The notes: generated by a model not told the origin, from the sequence alone. 6,762 nt of DNA from Verrucomicrobiales bacterium (GCA_002708005.1 PAOJ01000010.1:39594-46355); one strand, 5' to 3'. Shown: positions 1 to 6,762, numbered from the stretch's first letter. Numbers and translations: made by a program.

Positions 1-295
1 TATTTCTTGAAATTTTATCCAATTGCTCGATACGCATAGCAGTAAGCTCACGCAAGATATCATCACCCGCAGTAGATCCATATTGCAGAGCCGAACGACC
101 GGCCTCTTCATTTTTTAATATTTCATTTAATAGTCGACGACTACTTACAAGCGGCAATGATTCGTTGTCGGTAAACCCAGCGGCAAGCGATACTAAATTA
201 GGCCTCTCAAGTTTGGTTTTCATTAACCAAGAAATCGGCGAATCAGCCGTGCGACGGCCAATTTGAGAAAGCATTGTGTTTGATTTTTTATTCAT
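1..295 (-). CDS. PLP-dependent aminotransferase, class I/II (fold type I), N-terminal fragment
   Basis: Partial gene: about 98 codons from an ATG at 295, open to the left edge of the window. The translation opens MNKKSNTMLSQIGRRTADSP and contains LVSLAAGFTDN followed by SALQYGSTAGDDILRELTA. This is the typical start of the MocR-like/2-aminoadipate-transaminase group of aminotransferases, in which a 'SLAxGxPD' stretch is followed by a 'LQYGxTxGxxxLR' stretch that shapes the substrate and cofactor pocket. Such enzymes transfer amino groups between amino acids and 2-oxo acids in the cytoplasm using pyridoxal phosphate. The PLP-binding lysine lies outside the window, so substrate and activity cannot be judged. 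A second in-frame ATG lies at 274. No DNA-binding GntR domain precedes the aminotransferase part, so this is a stand-alone enzyme. The start is 16 bases after the priA stop with no terminator between, which suggests co-transcription. Confidence 0.8.
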   Translation of the reverse strand, partial: MNKKSNTMLSQIGRRTADSPISWLMKTKLERPNLVSLAAGFTDNESLPLVSSRRLLNEILKNEEAGRSALQYGSTAGDDILRELTAMRIEQLDKISRN

Positions 296-311
296 TGACT
301 ATTCTATGATA

Positions 312-2561
312 TTAACTAAGCGACATCGGATCGATATCAATTATAAGCCGTATATCATCAGGTATTTGAAGTAAATCGATTTTAGCAGAAAGTTGGCGAC
401 TTAATTGTGGCATGCGGGGCGTTCGTATCATAATCTGATAGCGATAAAAATTCTCTGCTCGCAACAATGGCGCAGGCGCAGGCCCTGCAACAACAACATC
501 ACCCAGTTCACTTGCCAAAATATCCATTTCTTTTCGTAAATGATCAGAAAAAAAACGAACTCTATCCTCACTTCGTCCACGCAAAGTTAATAAAGCTATG
601 CGACCGACTGGCGGATAATGCAACTCTTGTCGAAACTCAATCTCTTGATCATAAAAACCAATATAATCATGGCGACGTGCATACTGGATTGCCGGATGAA
701 ATGGCGTAAAAGACTGAACATAAACCTCACCTTCAACGTCACCACGTCCAGCACGACCAGCAACTTGAGTAAGCAATTGAAATGTGCGCTCACCAGCTCG
801 AAAGTCGGGTATGTGTAAACTTAAGTCAGCATGAATTATACCTACTAATGTCACGTTGGGAAAATGAAGCCCCTTAGCAATCATTTGCGTACCAACTAAG
901 ATATCAATTTTTCCGCTGCGAAAATCACCCAATATTCTACGGTAATCTTCCTTACGCTTTAGAGCGTCAGAATCCATACGTTTAACCCGGGCCGACGGGA
1001 AACTCTTATCTAAGGCAGCTTCAACTTTTTCAGTGCCAAGACCAGAGAATCGAATTGATGAATTCCCACAATGCTCTTCAGGGCACTTACTTGGAGCTGA
1101 ATCAACATGACCGCAAATATGACACATCAACTGTTGCGCCGAACGATGATATGTCAAAGAAACACTACAGTTCGGACACTCAGCTACATAACCACACTCT
1201 GTACATTGCAATGAACTAGACCAACCACGACGATTGAGAAACAGCATAACCTGCTCCTTTTTTTCGAGCCTTTGCAAAATGGCTTCATGTAGTTGAGGCG
1301 AAAATATGCTCATACCTTTATCCTTACGAGATGCATTGCGCATATCTACTACTCTAACAATAGGCATATTCTTTTCATCTGCACGCTCAGTCAACGAAAG
1401 CAGTCCATACTTTTTACGCTGAACATTATAGTAACTTTCCATACAAGGAGTCGCCGAACCAAGAACAACCGCAGCCTTCTCTTGTTGACCACGAACAACA
1501 GCCAAATCGCGTGCATTGTAACGAGGAGCTTCCTCCTGTTTGTAAGAATGTTCGTGTTCCTCATCAACAACAACCAATCCAAGTGGCTCCACCGGCGCGA
1601 AGACCGCTGATCTAGCCCCTATAACAATTCTTGCTCTACCTTGTCTAATTTTATGCCATTCGTCATGCCTTTCCCCTGCAGACAAATGACTATGAAGAAC
1701 TGCAACCAAAGTCTGCAATGGACCGTGACTAAATCTAGCTTTGAATCGTTCCACAGTCTGAGGTGTTAATGAAATTTCAGGAACTAAAACTATCGCACCT
1801 TTTCCCTGCTCAAGCGCATGAGCTATGGCTTGAAGATAAACCTCTGTCTTACCACTGCCCGTCACTCCATGTAGCAAAAAAACACCTTTTCCCTTAATGC
1901 CCTTTCCGTGATCTTTCGAATTAGCCAAACAATCTATAGTCTTGATTATATTTTTCAGGGCAACTGATTGTTCATCATTTAACTCAAGTGGATTAGTTGG
2001 CAAAATGTGCTCTTTTGCATAAGGGTCGCGCTCAGAAATTTGAGGTGCGATACTAACCAAACCTTTATCCTCAAGCTTTCGTATTGTTGCAGATGTAGTG
2101 CCAGCTAAACGCACTAACTCCTGCAAAGGCAATTCTTTCCATTCCTCCACAATACTCCAAAGATCCTCCTGTCGCTTGGTCAATTTTGGCAACTTATCAT
2201 GAGGTTGAAGCGCTCGCACATAAAGCCGTTCACGCCAACCTTCCTCCTCTTTACGAACTGAGTCAGGCAAAACTGCCTTCATTGCAACCTCGGGAGCACA
2301 GCAATAATATTCTGAAATCCATCGGACTAACTTAAGTATAGGCGGAGTCACCAATGCATGTACGCCAACCGTTTTGATAATTTCACGAAGATTCGCGTGT
2401 GGAGATTCAGCAAGCACAGCCGTGACCACTCCTAAAACCTCGCGGCTACCAAACGGCACTTTAACCCGAGTCCCATCTTGCACGCTACTCTCCATCTCAT
2501 TGGGGATGAGATAATCAAACTCTCGACGGACTGCTAGATCCAATGTGACTCGGGCTATCAC
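312..2561 (-). CDS. priA: Primosomal protein N' (PriA), replication-restart DNA helicase
   Basis: PriA recognises stalled forks and D-loops, unwinds DNA 3'-5' with ATP and helps reload the replicative helicase. With the GTG start at 2561 the protein is 749 residues, near the usual length. Visible in order: N-terminal DNA-binding domain with REFDYLIP (about 14-20); Walker A GVTGSGKT (232-239); motif II DEEH (333-336); motif III GSAT (368-371); a zinc-binding insert with eight cysteines (453, 456, 462, 465, 480, 483, 493, 498); GTQMIAKGLHF (557-567); and QVAGRAGR (599-606). I prefer GTG at 2561 because MIARVTLDL aligns with the E. coli start (MPVAHVALP); a TTG at 2588 would add nine residues, and neither start has a clear ribosome site. 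Oddity: the last cysteine pair is spaced C-x4-C rather than the usual C-x2-C. The gene is richer in G+C than the four genes upstream of it. Confidence 0.97.
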   Translation of the reverse strand: MIARVTLDLAVRREFDYLIPNEMESSVQDGTRVKVPFGSREVLGVVTAVLAESPHANLREIIKTVGVHALVTPPILKLVRWISEYYCCAPEVAMKAVLPDSVRKEEEGWRERLYVRALQPHDKLPKLTKRQEDLWSIVEEWKELPLQELVRLAGTTSATIRKLEDKGLVSIAPQISERDPYAKEHILPTNPLELNDEQSVALKNIIKTIDCLANSKDHGKGIKGKGVFLLHGVTGSGKTEVYLQAIAHALEQGKGAIVLVPEISLTPQTVERFKARFSHGPLQTLVAVLHSHLSAGERHDEWHKIRQGRARIVIGARSAVFAPVEPLGLVVVDEEHEHSYKQEEAPRYNARDLAVVRGQQEKAAVVLGSATPCMESYYNVQRKKYGLLSLTERADEKNMPIVRVVDMRNASRKDKGMSIFSPQLHEAILQRLEKKEQVMLFLNRRGWSSSLQCTECGYVAECPNCSVSLTYHRSAQQLMCHICGHVDSAPSKCPEEHCGNSSIRFSGLGTEKVEAALDKSFPSARVKRMDSDALKRKEDYRRILGDFRSGKIDILVGTQMIAKGLHFPNVTLVGIIHADLSLHIPDFRAGERTFQLLTQVAGRAGRGDVEGEVYVQSFTPFHPAIQYARRHDYIGFYDQEIEFRQELHYPPVGRIALLTLRGRSEDRVRFFSDHLRKEMDILASELGDVVVAGPAPAPLLRAENFYRYQIMIRTPRMPQLSRQLSAKIDLLQIPDDIRLIIDIDPMSLS

Positions 2562-2634
2562 TTTGTACAGGAAGAGAATGGGATGCAAAACTAGCGACTA
2601 TCAAGTAAACAATAATTAAAAAAGATGTTATCTA

Positions 2635-3705
2635 TTAAGCACTAGGAGGAAAAACCCAAAGCACGGGTCTTCCTATATTACAATGCACGCTCCTACAAGA
2701 TAGATTGAAGACTCCCCAGCTTAAAAATAGATTCTGTCTAGATATATTACCAAAACAAAATGAAGAGGCGGATTTAAGTGCATTTATGCGATCATTGGCT
2801 GATGGAATAGGATAGAAAATGGATTGGACCAATCTATTTTTATTATCACTTTCATCAATTAATTCAGAAAACTTTTTGATCCATTCTTTCAATTTATCTG
2901 AATCGTATTTATTGGATAAAAAATCAACATAATATACAGTGGAATGACTAAATTTAGGCATGAGAATTAAGGCAAAAAAACTCCAAATTGTCATCCAGCA
3001 ACTTAAACAAACAATACTTATCCCGATATTATCGGAATAATATAAGCCTTGCGTCTCACCTATTAAAACTCCTAGTAAGTTCCAAAAAATAAGAAAGAAT
3101 AATGCACGCGTTACAAATTTATTTTTAACGATGACAGAGCGCCTAAAACACTCAATCTCCAAATATGAAGAACCAGACCAAGAATCGGGAATTATTTGAC
3201 TGTTATTACCAAAGCCAAAAAATAATCCTCCAGTAAAAGTTCTCTCAGAACAATTTAGAGATATTGATTGGCCTTTAAAATTTTGAAGATCACAATAATT
3301 ATATTTATCAGCATTTACAAAAATTGTTAATTTTTTTTGGAAATTAATAACTAAAATTATCGTTATCAAAATGGGCAGACAAAAACCTAATTTTGGCTGA
3401 AGCAGAAATATCAAAAAAGACAATAAACTCCAACAGGTTGTTATCGAAATAATCCCTCTGAACCATTGTGTAATCCATTTATTATTTTTTTGTCCATGTG
3501 AATAAAGTTTTTGCGCCCCAATAATATCGAAGGGCAATTGTATAATTATACTTCCAAGTATAAATGCACTAATAATATAAACTGAACCAATAACACTAAA
3601 GCTCATCTCTATCTCTTTTTTAAAAGATAAAACAGATATGCTGAGTAATAGCCAAATACCAATGTTAACTTGACCTAACCTGAGCCTTAATTTTGCAGTA
3701 TTCAA
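2635..3705 (-). CDS. Polytopic membrane protein of unknown function
   Basis: I do not recognise a named family. The 356-residue protein has about six hydrophobic segments, near residues 13-28, 36-56, 84-102, 108-121, 201-216 and 228-249, so it should be an inner-membrane protein. Between segments 4 and 5 lies a soluble part with SERTFTGGLFFGFG (153-166), IIPDSW (171-176) and EIECFRR (183-189). After the last segment comes a charged stretch and a conserved-looking tail with IFYPIPSANDRINAL (296-310) and HCNIGRPVLWVFPPSA (341-356). The order 'FTGG - IPxxW - E..RR - membrane segment - PIPSxxxR' loosely recalls M48-type membrane peptidases (soluble site, then HPSxxxRI), but there is no HExxH motif, so peptidase activity should not be assigned. 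The start is a TTG; an in-frame stop lies five codons upstream, and the next ATG (residue 34) would remove the first membrane segment. It begins 23 bases after the photolyase stop, probably in one operon. Confidence 0.75.
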   Translation of the reverse strand: MNTAKLRLRLGQVNIGIWLLLSISVLSFKKEIEMSFSVIGSVYIISAFILGSIIIQLPFDIIGAQKLYSHGQKNNKWITQWFRGIISITTCWSLLSFLIFLLQPKLGFCLPILITIILVINFQKKLTIFVNADKYNYCDLQNFKGQSISLNCSERTFTGGLFFGFGNNSQIIPDSWSGSSYLEIECFRRSVIVKNKFVTRALFFLIFWNLLGVLIGETQGLYYSDNIGISIVCLSCWMTIWSFFALILMPKFSHSTVYYVDFLSNKYDSDKLKEWIKKFSELIDESDNKNRLVQSIFYPIPSANDRINALKSASSFCFGNISRQNLFLSWGVFNLSCRSVHCNIGRPVLWVFPPSA

Positions 3706-3728
3706 AAATTTAGTTATTTAAATAGTAA

Positions 3729-5138
3729 TTATTTTTTTATTTCGCCGTAAGCTAGTAGAGCTTTTTTTCTAGATTCTGAATGATCAACAATAGGATCTGG
3801 GTATGAAGTATTAAAAAAAAGCTCATTCTTATATTTATGTGGCTGAAATATATTTGGAGCTTTAAAGTCTTTTAGTTCTGGAATCCAACGCCGAATATAA
3901 TTGCCATCAGAATCAAATTTCTCCGCTTGAGTAGTAGGATTAAATATTCTGAAGTACGGAGCTGAATCCGCTCCACATCCAGCAGACCACTGCCACCCAA
4001 GAGTGTTTGAGGCTAAATCAGCATCAACAAGAGTATCCCAAAACCAATCTGCGCCCTTTCGCCAATCGATTAATAAGTGTTTAACTAAAAATGATGCAAC
4101 GACCATTCTTACACGGTTATGCATCCAGCCGGTTTCCCATAATTCTCGCATGCCAGCATCAACTAATGGATAACCGGTTATTCCCTTTTTCCATGACTCA
4201 AATAAAAGATCATTTTTAATCCAAGGAAATTTGTTGAATTCATTTCTTAAAGGTTCATTAATCGTATTAGGAAAGTGGAACATCAAATAATAACCAAATT
4301 CTCGCCAACCAATTTCAGCTAAAAATTGTGAACTCTTCCAGTTCTCATGACCTGACTTGCTTAATTCATAAAAAATCTGATTGGGACTGATTTGTCCATA
4401 ATGCAAATAGGGGGAGAGTTTTGATGTCCCATCAATGCTCGGAAAATTTCGAGTTTCACAATAGCCATTAAAATTATTTTCTAGAAAAGAATTAATTTTT
4501 TTTTGGGCAAATCCATTATTAAAGTCCCAATAATTATTTATTTTTAAAGCCCATTGCTCTTTCTCTCTTAGATTTAAATCTCTAATCTCGAGACTTTTAA
4601 TCTTTTTTTCTATTGAAATAATTTTATTTGGAATTGGCAAGGGTTTGGACGGTTCTGCCACTGACAAACACTTTTTCCAAAAGGGACTAAATACTTTAAA
4701 CGGTAGATTGCTTTTATTTAAAACAACTTCAGGATCTATAATTAAATTACCATTAAATGTTTTATATTCTAACCCAATGTCTTTTAACTTGCTGGCGATT
4801 TCTTGATCTTTTTTGATAGATGATGGTTCATACCTTTTGTTGCTATATACCACTTTAGCACTTATTGAGGCTGTAATTTCTAATAAGTTTTTAAGAGAGT
4901 CACCTTTCCTTATAATTAAATTAAGGCCATATGATTCAAGTTGTTTTTTTAATGAAAGTAATGAGTAGTAAAGCCAAACCTTTGAGGCACTTCCTGTGGA
5001 ATAATCTTCTTCATTAGGAGACCATAAGAATACTGGGACTACAGGTCCTTTTTTAACGGCGTTAAAAAAAGCAGGGTTATCTTCTAATCTTAAATCTTTT
5101 CTGAACCAAACTATACTCGGAGAAGCGGATGTAGCCAT
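3729..5138 (-). CDS. phrB: Deoxyribodipyrimidine photolyase (class I CPD photolyase)
   Basis: This flavoenzyme uses blue or near-UV light to split cyclobutane pyrimidine dimers in DNA. The 469-residue protein is full length for class I. The N-terminal alpha/beta antenna domain (about 8-130) starts with IVWFRKDLRLEDNPA. The helical FAD domain (about 200-465) has LSPYLHYGQISP (241-252), WREF (278-281), MHNRVRM (339-345) and the run from GWQW (381-384) to RIFNPTTQAEKFD (397-409). The electron-transfer tryptophans fall at W306, W359 and W382, the same numbers as in E. coli PhrB, and N341, M345 and N378 also match. M345 argues for CPD rather than (6-4) repair. The antenna cofactor cannot be told from sequence alone. 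The start ATG is 4 bases after the stop of the SRPBCC gene, so translation is probably coupled. No Shine-Dalgarno sequence is visible. It is very AT-rich compared with priA. Confidence 0.96.
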   Translation of the reverse strand: MATSASPSIVWFRKDLRLEDNPAFFNAVKKGPVVPVFLWSPNEEDYSTGSASKVWLYYSLLSLKKQLESYGLNLIIRKGDSLKNLLEITASISAKVVYSNKRYEPSSIKKDQEIASKLKDIGLEYKTFNGNLIIDPEVVLNKSNLPFKVFSPFWKKCLSVAEPSKPLPIPNKIISIEKKIKSLEIRDLNLREKEQWALKINNYWDFNNGFAQKKINSFLENNFNGYCETRNFPSIDGTSKLSPYLHYGQISPNQIFYELSKSGHENWKSSQFLAEIGWREFGYYLMFHFPNTINEPLRNEFNKFPWIKNDLLFESWKKGITGYPLVDAGMRELWETGWMHNRVRMVVASFLVKHLLIDWRKGADWFWDTLVDADLASNTLGWQWSAGCGADSAPYFRIFNPTTQAEKFDSDGNYIRRWIPELKDFKAPNIFQPHKYKNELFFNTSYPDPIVDHSESRKKALLAYGEIKK

Positions 5139-5142
5139 TTAA

Positions 5143-5604
5143 TCAAATATTTTCCAAAGCATTCTTTAATTTAATATGCCTCATTTTAAACATTCTTTTA
5201 AGATTCCAAATTGCTAATGGTTTAAATAAAAAATTAATTATAAGCCCACCAGGCAAAATAAAATTGATTTGATCTTCCATGATGCACTCATCGGCACTCT
5301 TAGCTGCAATAAAAGCGTGTCGATGATGCCAAAACTTAAATGGACCTTTAATTTGTAAATCACTAAATTCTTTTTCTTTAATCACATTTTCTATTTTTGC
5401 TATCCAATTTATTTTAAATAAACCAAAAAAAACTTTTATTTCCAAATGTAGTTCGTTCCCATCAGCTATCGAAGAGTATTTAATAATATCAATTAAATTT
5501 TTGGGCATTAACTTAATTAATGCATCTTTACTTTCATGCCAATTGTAAGCACAGGCTGGAGATACCTTTATATTGGATGAATAAGTAAAAGAATTAGGGT
5601 TCAT
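5143..5604 (-). CDS. SRPBCC-fold (START/polyketide cyclase-like) protein
   Basis: About 153 residues, a single helix-grip domain of the SRPBCC type, which forms a deep hydrophobic pocket for lipids or other small hydrophobic ligands. The N-terminal strand FTYSSNIKVSP and the following YNWHES (20-25) fit the usual 'F..S..I.aP...v..WH' opening. GPFKFWHHRHAF (87-98), FILPGGL (115-121) and MFKMRH (138-143) are the hallmarks of the subgroup that also occurs fused to TIGR01777-type epimerases. The ligand and reaction are unknown. I prefer the ATG at 5604 because homologues begin a few residues before the first strand; an in-frame ATG at 5631 would add nine residues (162 in total), and neither has a ribosome site. 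The stop is 4 bases before the photolyase start, which points to a shared light-stress role. There is no signal peptide, so it should be cytoplasmic. Confidence 0.82.
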   Translation of the reverse strand: MNPNSFTYSSNIKVSPACAYNWHESKDALIKLMPKNLIDIIKYSSIADGNELHLEIKVFFGLFKINWIAKIENVIKEKEFSDLQIKGPFKFWHHRHAFIAAKSADECIMEDQINFILPGGLIINFLFKPLAIWNLKRMFKMRHIKLKNALENI

Positions 5605-5690
5605 AAAAAGTAGACTGAATTTCTCATGCAAAAATAATGTTTATATATAGAATTCTTGTTCCTAAACCTGACGTGCTTCTAGAAAAGCAT

Positions 5691-6353
5691 TTAGACTTTG
5701 GCTTTCTTTGTGATCGTCGAAATCCCCCCATCAACCGTAATTATTTGACCATTAACACTTCTATTTGCTGATACAGCTAAAGCCATATCAGCAACATCGG
5801 CAGCTTTAATAAATTCCCCCATGGGTTGCATATCTAATGAAATTTTCTTAGATCTCTCGTTCTTAAAAATAAATTCCGACATTGGAGACTCCATTAAAGC
5901 TAATCTTATAACATTCGCATTAACCCTAGGTGCAAGTTCTGCGCTTAAAGCTCTAATGTATCCTTCAACAGCTGATTTGCTAGCTGATATTGATGAATGA
6001 AAAGATAAACCCTTAGTAGCAGCTATACTACTGAATAGTATTATAGACCCCTCATTCGCAATCAAACTTCTATAAAATATTTTGATTATTTCATGCGGTA
6101 TAACCAAGTTTGTTTTAAAATCATTTACCATATCTTCAGAAGATGTTGATAGGATAGATTTTAAATTAATATTACCTAAGCAGCAGAAAATCTTACTAAT
6201 ATTTTCGTTTTTATGATCCCCTGCAATTTCAATGATATTGTCACTTTTTTCTTCCCTATAAATATGGATAACATCTTGATTGGTAGCTTCAATTTTTTTC
6301 TTTAAATGCAAACCCAACCCTTCGCTACTTCCAACTATTAATGTTTTAGACAT
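5691..6353 (-). CDS. Atypical short-chain dehydrogenase/reductase (SDR), catalytic Tyr replaced
   Basis: A compact 220-residue Rossmann-fold protein of the SDR superfamily, which usually carries out NAD(P)-dependent oxidoreduction. It opens with LIVGSSEGLG (5-14), a form of the dinucleotide-binding GxxxGxG loop. FCCLGN (56-61) stands where NNAG normally lies, N82 fits the structural Asn of the fourth helix, and FSSIA (107-111) carries the expected Ser109. The active-site segment is HSSISASKSAVEGY (119-132): Lys126 is present, but the position four residues before it, normally Tyr, is Ile122. The C-terminus NGQIITVDGG (201-210) is typical of the family. The region between strands 2 and 4 is short, which explains the small size. 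Catalysis is therefore uncertain; it may use another residue or act as a binding or regulatory protein. The ATG at 6353 abuts the T-run of a terminator hairpin, and no Shine-Dalgarno sequence is present. The SRPBCC gene follows 86 bases after its stop, or 59 if that gene starts at 5631. Confidence 0.9.
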   Translation of the reverse strand: MSKTLIVGSSEGLGLHLKKKIEATNQDVIHIYREEKSDNIIEIAGDHKNENISKIFCCLGNINLKSILSTSSEDMVNDFKTNLVIPHEIIKIFYRSLIANEGSIILFSSIAATKGLSFHSSISASKSAVEGYIRALSAELAPRVNANVIRLALMESPMSEFIFKNERSKKISLDMQPMGEFIKAADVADMALAVSANRSVNGQIITVDGGISTITKKAKV

Positions 6354-6381
6354 AAAAAATGGGGGAGGAAAATCCCCCCCC
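6354..6381 (-). terminator. Intrinsic (Rho-independent) terminator after the fasciclin gene
   Basis: On the minus strand eight Gs (6381-6374) can pair with CCTCCCCC (6368-6361): an 8-bp stem with one G-U pair, closed by a five-base loop (6373-6369). A single A and then six Ts (6359-6354) follow. On the plus strand the same stem would hold an A-C mismatch and lacks a T-run after it, so the signal is oriented for the fasciclin gene, whose stop codon is 25 bases upstream. The T-run ends directly at the SDR start codon, so the hairpin also lies where a ribosome would have to bind to start the SDR. Confidence 0.85.
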
Positions 6382-6391
6382 TTAAAGTTTA

Positions 6392-6397
6392 ATTATA
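6392..6397 (-). promoter_or_regulatory. Possible -10 element (TATAAT) ahead of the SDR gene
   Basis: A perfect TATAAT on the minus strand lies between the fasciclin stop and the terminator hairpin. If it is used, transcription would start just before the hairpin and the SDR mRNA would carry it in its 5' leader. No convincing -35 hexamer is found 16-19 bases upstream, and the surrounding spacer is very AT-rich, so a chance match is quite possible. Confidence 0.2.
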
Positions 6398-6405
6398 TTA
6401 GTAAA

Positions 6406-6762
6406 TTAACCCTTCGGGATAATGACTTTATCAATTACATGAATGATACCATTACTTGTCATAATATCAGTTTTAATGACATTGGCCTTGTTGACCGTCA
6501 CTTTTCCTGATGCAACTTTTACTTTGATATTTTTGCCATTAACCATTTTGACCTTACCTGAGGCAACCTTTGCTGCAGGAACTTTTGCTGCTACAACGTG
6601 GTATGTCAGAATGTCTTGAAGCTTCTTCTTATTTTCCGGCTTCAATAATGAATCCAATGTCCCTTTGGGCAATTTGGCAAATGCTTCGTCAGTAGGGGCA
6701 AATACAGTGAATGGTCCTTCACTTTTAAGTGTCTTCACGAGGTCAGCCGCTTTAACAGCTGC
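6406..6762 (-). CDS. Fasciclin (FAS1/beta-Ig-H3) domain protein, 5' end outside window
   Basis: The last 118 codons of a FAS1-domain protein; the frame stays open to the right edge, so the GTG at 6738 is an internal valine rather than the start ([18 protein letters not shown] reads through it). The H1 box [14 protein letters not shown], the central YHVV and the H2 box [14 protein letters not shown] at the C-terminus are all present, so this is one essentially complete FAS1 domain lacking only its first strand or helix. Bacterial single-domain FAS1 proteins are usually secreted or envelope-bound and take part in adhesion or matrix binding. The signal peptide expected here would lie outside the window. 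The middle is rich in Lys, Val and Ala, with VASGKV occurring twice 14 residues apart. It is less AT-rich than the genes after it, and a strong terminator follows. Confidence 0.93.
   Translation of the reverse strand, partial: AAVKAADLVKTLKSEGPFTVFAPTDEAFAKLPKGTLDSLLKPENKKKLQDILTYHVVAAKVPAAKVASGKVKMVNGKNIKVKVASGKVTVNKANVIKTDIMTSNGIIHVIDKVIIPKG

Noticed and set aside
467..709. Plus-strand open frame inside priA (80 codons)
   Set aside because: It lies wholly opposite the conserved C-terminal half of priA, has no family resemblance and is Gln/His-rich in the way antisense shadows often are. The other plus-strand frames at 618-818 and 1293-1610 are rejected for the same reason.
2615..2633. T-run after a short AGAT/ATCT stem downstream of the membrane protein
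   Set aside because: A four-base-pair AT-rich stem is too weak for an intrinsic terminator; the poly-T is expected in such AT-rich spacer DNA.
2562..2634. Candidate priA promoter (TTGATA ... CATTCT)
   Set aside because: Both boxes deviate from consensus and would leave only a very short leader before the GTG start, so this was not called.
5632..5690. GGAAC sequence upstream of the SRPBCC gene as an ECF sigma -35 box
   Set aside because: The nearest TCTAT-like -10 is only a few bases away instead of about 16, so the spacing does not fit an extracytoplasmic-function promoter.
5674..5692. Inverted repeat TGCTT...AAGCA between the SDR and SRPBCC genes
   Set aside because: The stem is only 5-6 bp, overlaps the SDR stop and is not followed by a T-run on the minus strand, so it is too weak to call a terminator or operator.
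6280..6510. Plus-strand open frame across the SDR start, terminator and fasciclin end
   Set aside because: It runs through the terminator hairpin and two well-supported minus-strand genes, and its translation shows no domain.

Overview
The window is a compact, same-strand gene block. Every gene I can support reads on the minus strand, so in transcription order it runs from base 6762 down to base 1: a FAS1/fasciclin protein (5' end outside the window), an intrinsic terminator hairpin, an atypical short-chain dehydrogenase (SDR), an SRPBCC-fold protein, a class I CPD DNA photolyase, a polytopic membrane protein of unknown function, the replication-restart helicase PriA, and the N-terminal part of a PLP-dependent aminotransferase that runs off the left edge. 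There are no tRNA, rRNA, CRISPR or mobile-element signals, and no gene-free stretch longer than 300 bases.

Organism: a bacterium, probably aquatic or marine. The PriA wording (for example GLHFPNV in motif V and AGERHDEWHKI after the first helicase motifs) and the aminotransferase N-terminus (SLAAGFTDN, ALQYGSTAGD) resemble, from memory, Verrucomicrobiota (Opitutae-like) proteins. This is an inference from pattern memory and no search was run. None of the six visible starts has a good Shine-Dalgarno sequence, which fits lineages that rely little on SD initiation.

Region by region: 1-295 aminotransferase fragment; 312-2561 priA, 16 bases upstream of it and probably co-transcribed; 2635-3705 membrane protein; 3729-5138 photolyase; 5143-5604 SRPBCC protein, 4 bases before the photolyase start; 5691-6353 SDR; 6354-6381 terminator; 6406-6762 fasciclin protein. 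The middle block (about 2700-6350) is clearly more AT-rich than priA/aminotransferase and the fasciclin gene, which suggests a separately acquired or separately evolving cassette.

How the genes may work together: a photolyase with an SRPBCC protein and a non-canonical SDR recalls the light and singlet-oxygen response clusters of other aquatic bacteria, where photolyase genes sit with SDR and lipid-modifying genes. Here the SDR lacks the catalytic tyrosine, a strong hairpin sits directly against its start codon, and an unassigned membrane protein follows the photolyase. These make the cassette the most interesting part of the window. priA and the aminotransferase look like ordinary chromosomal genes.
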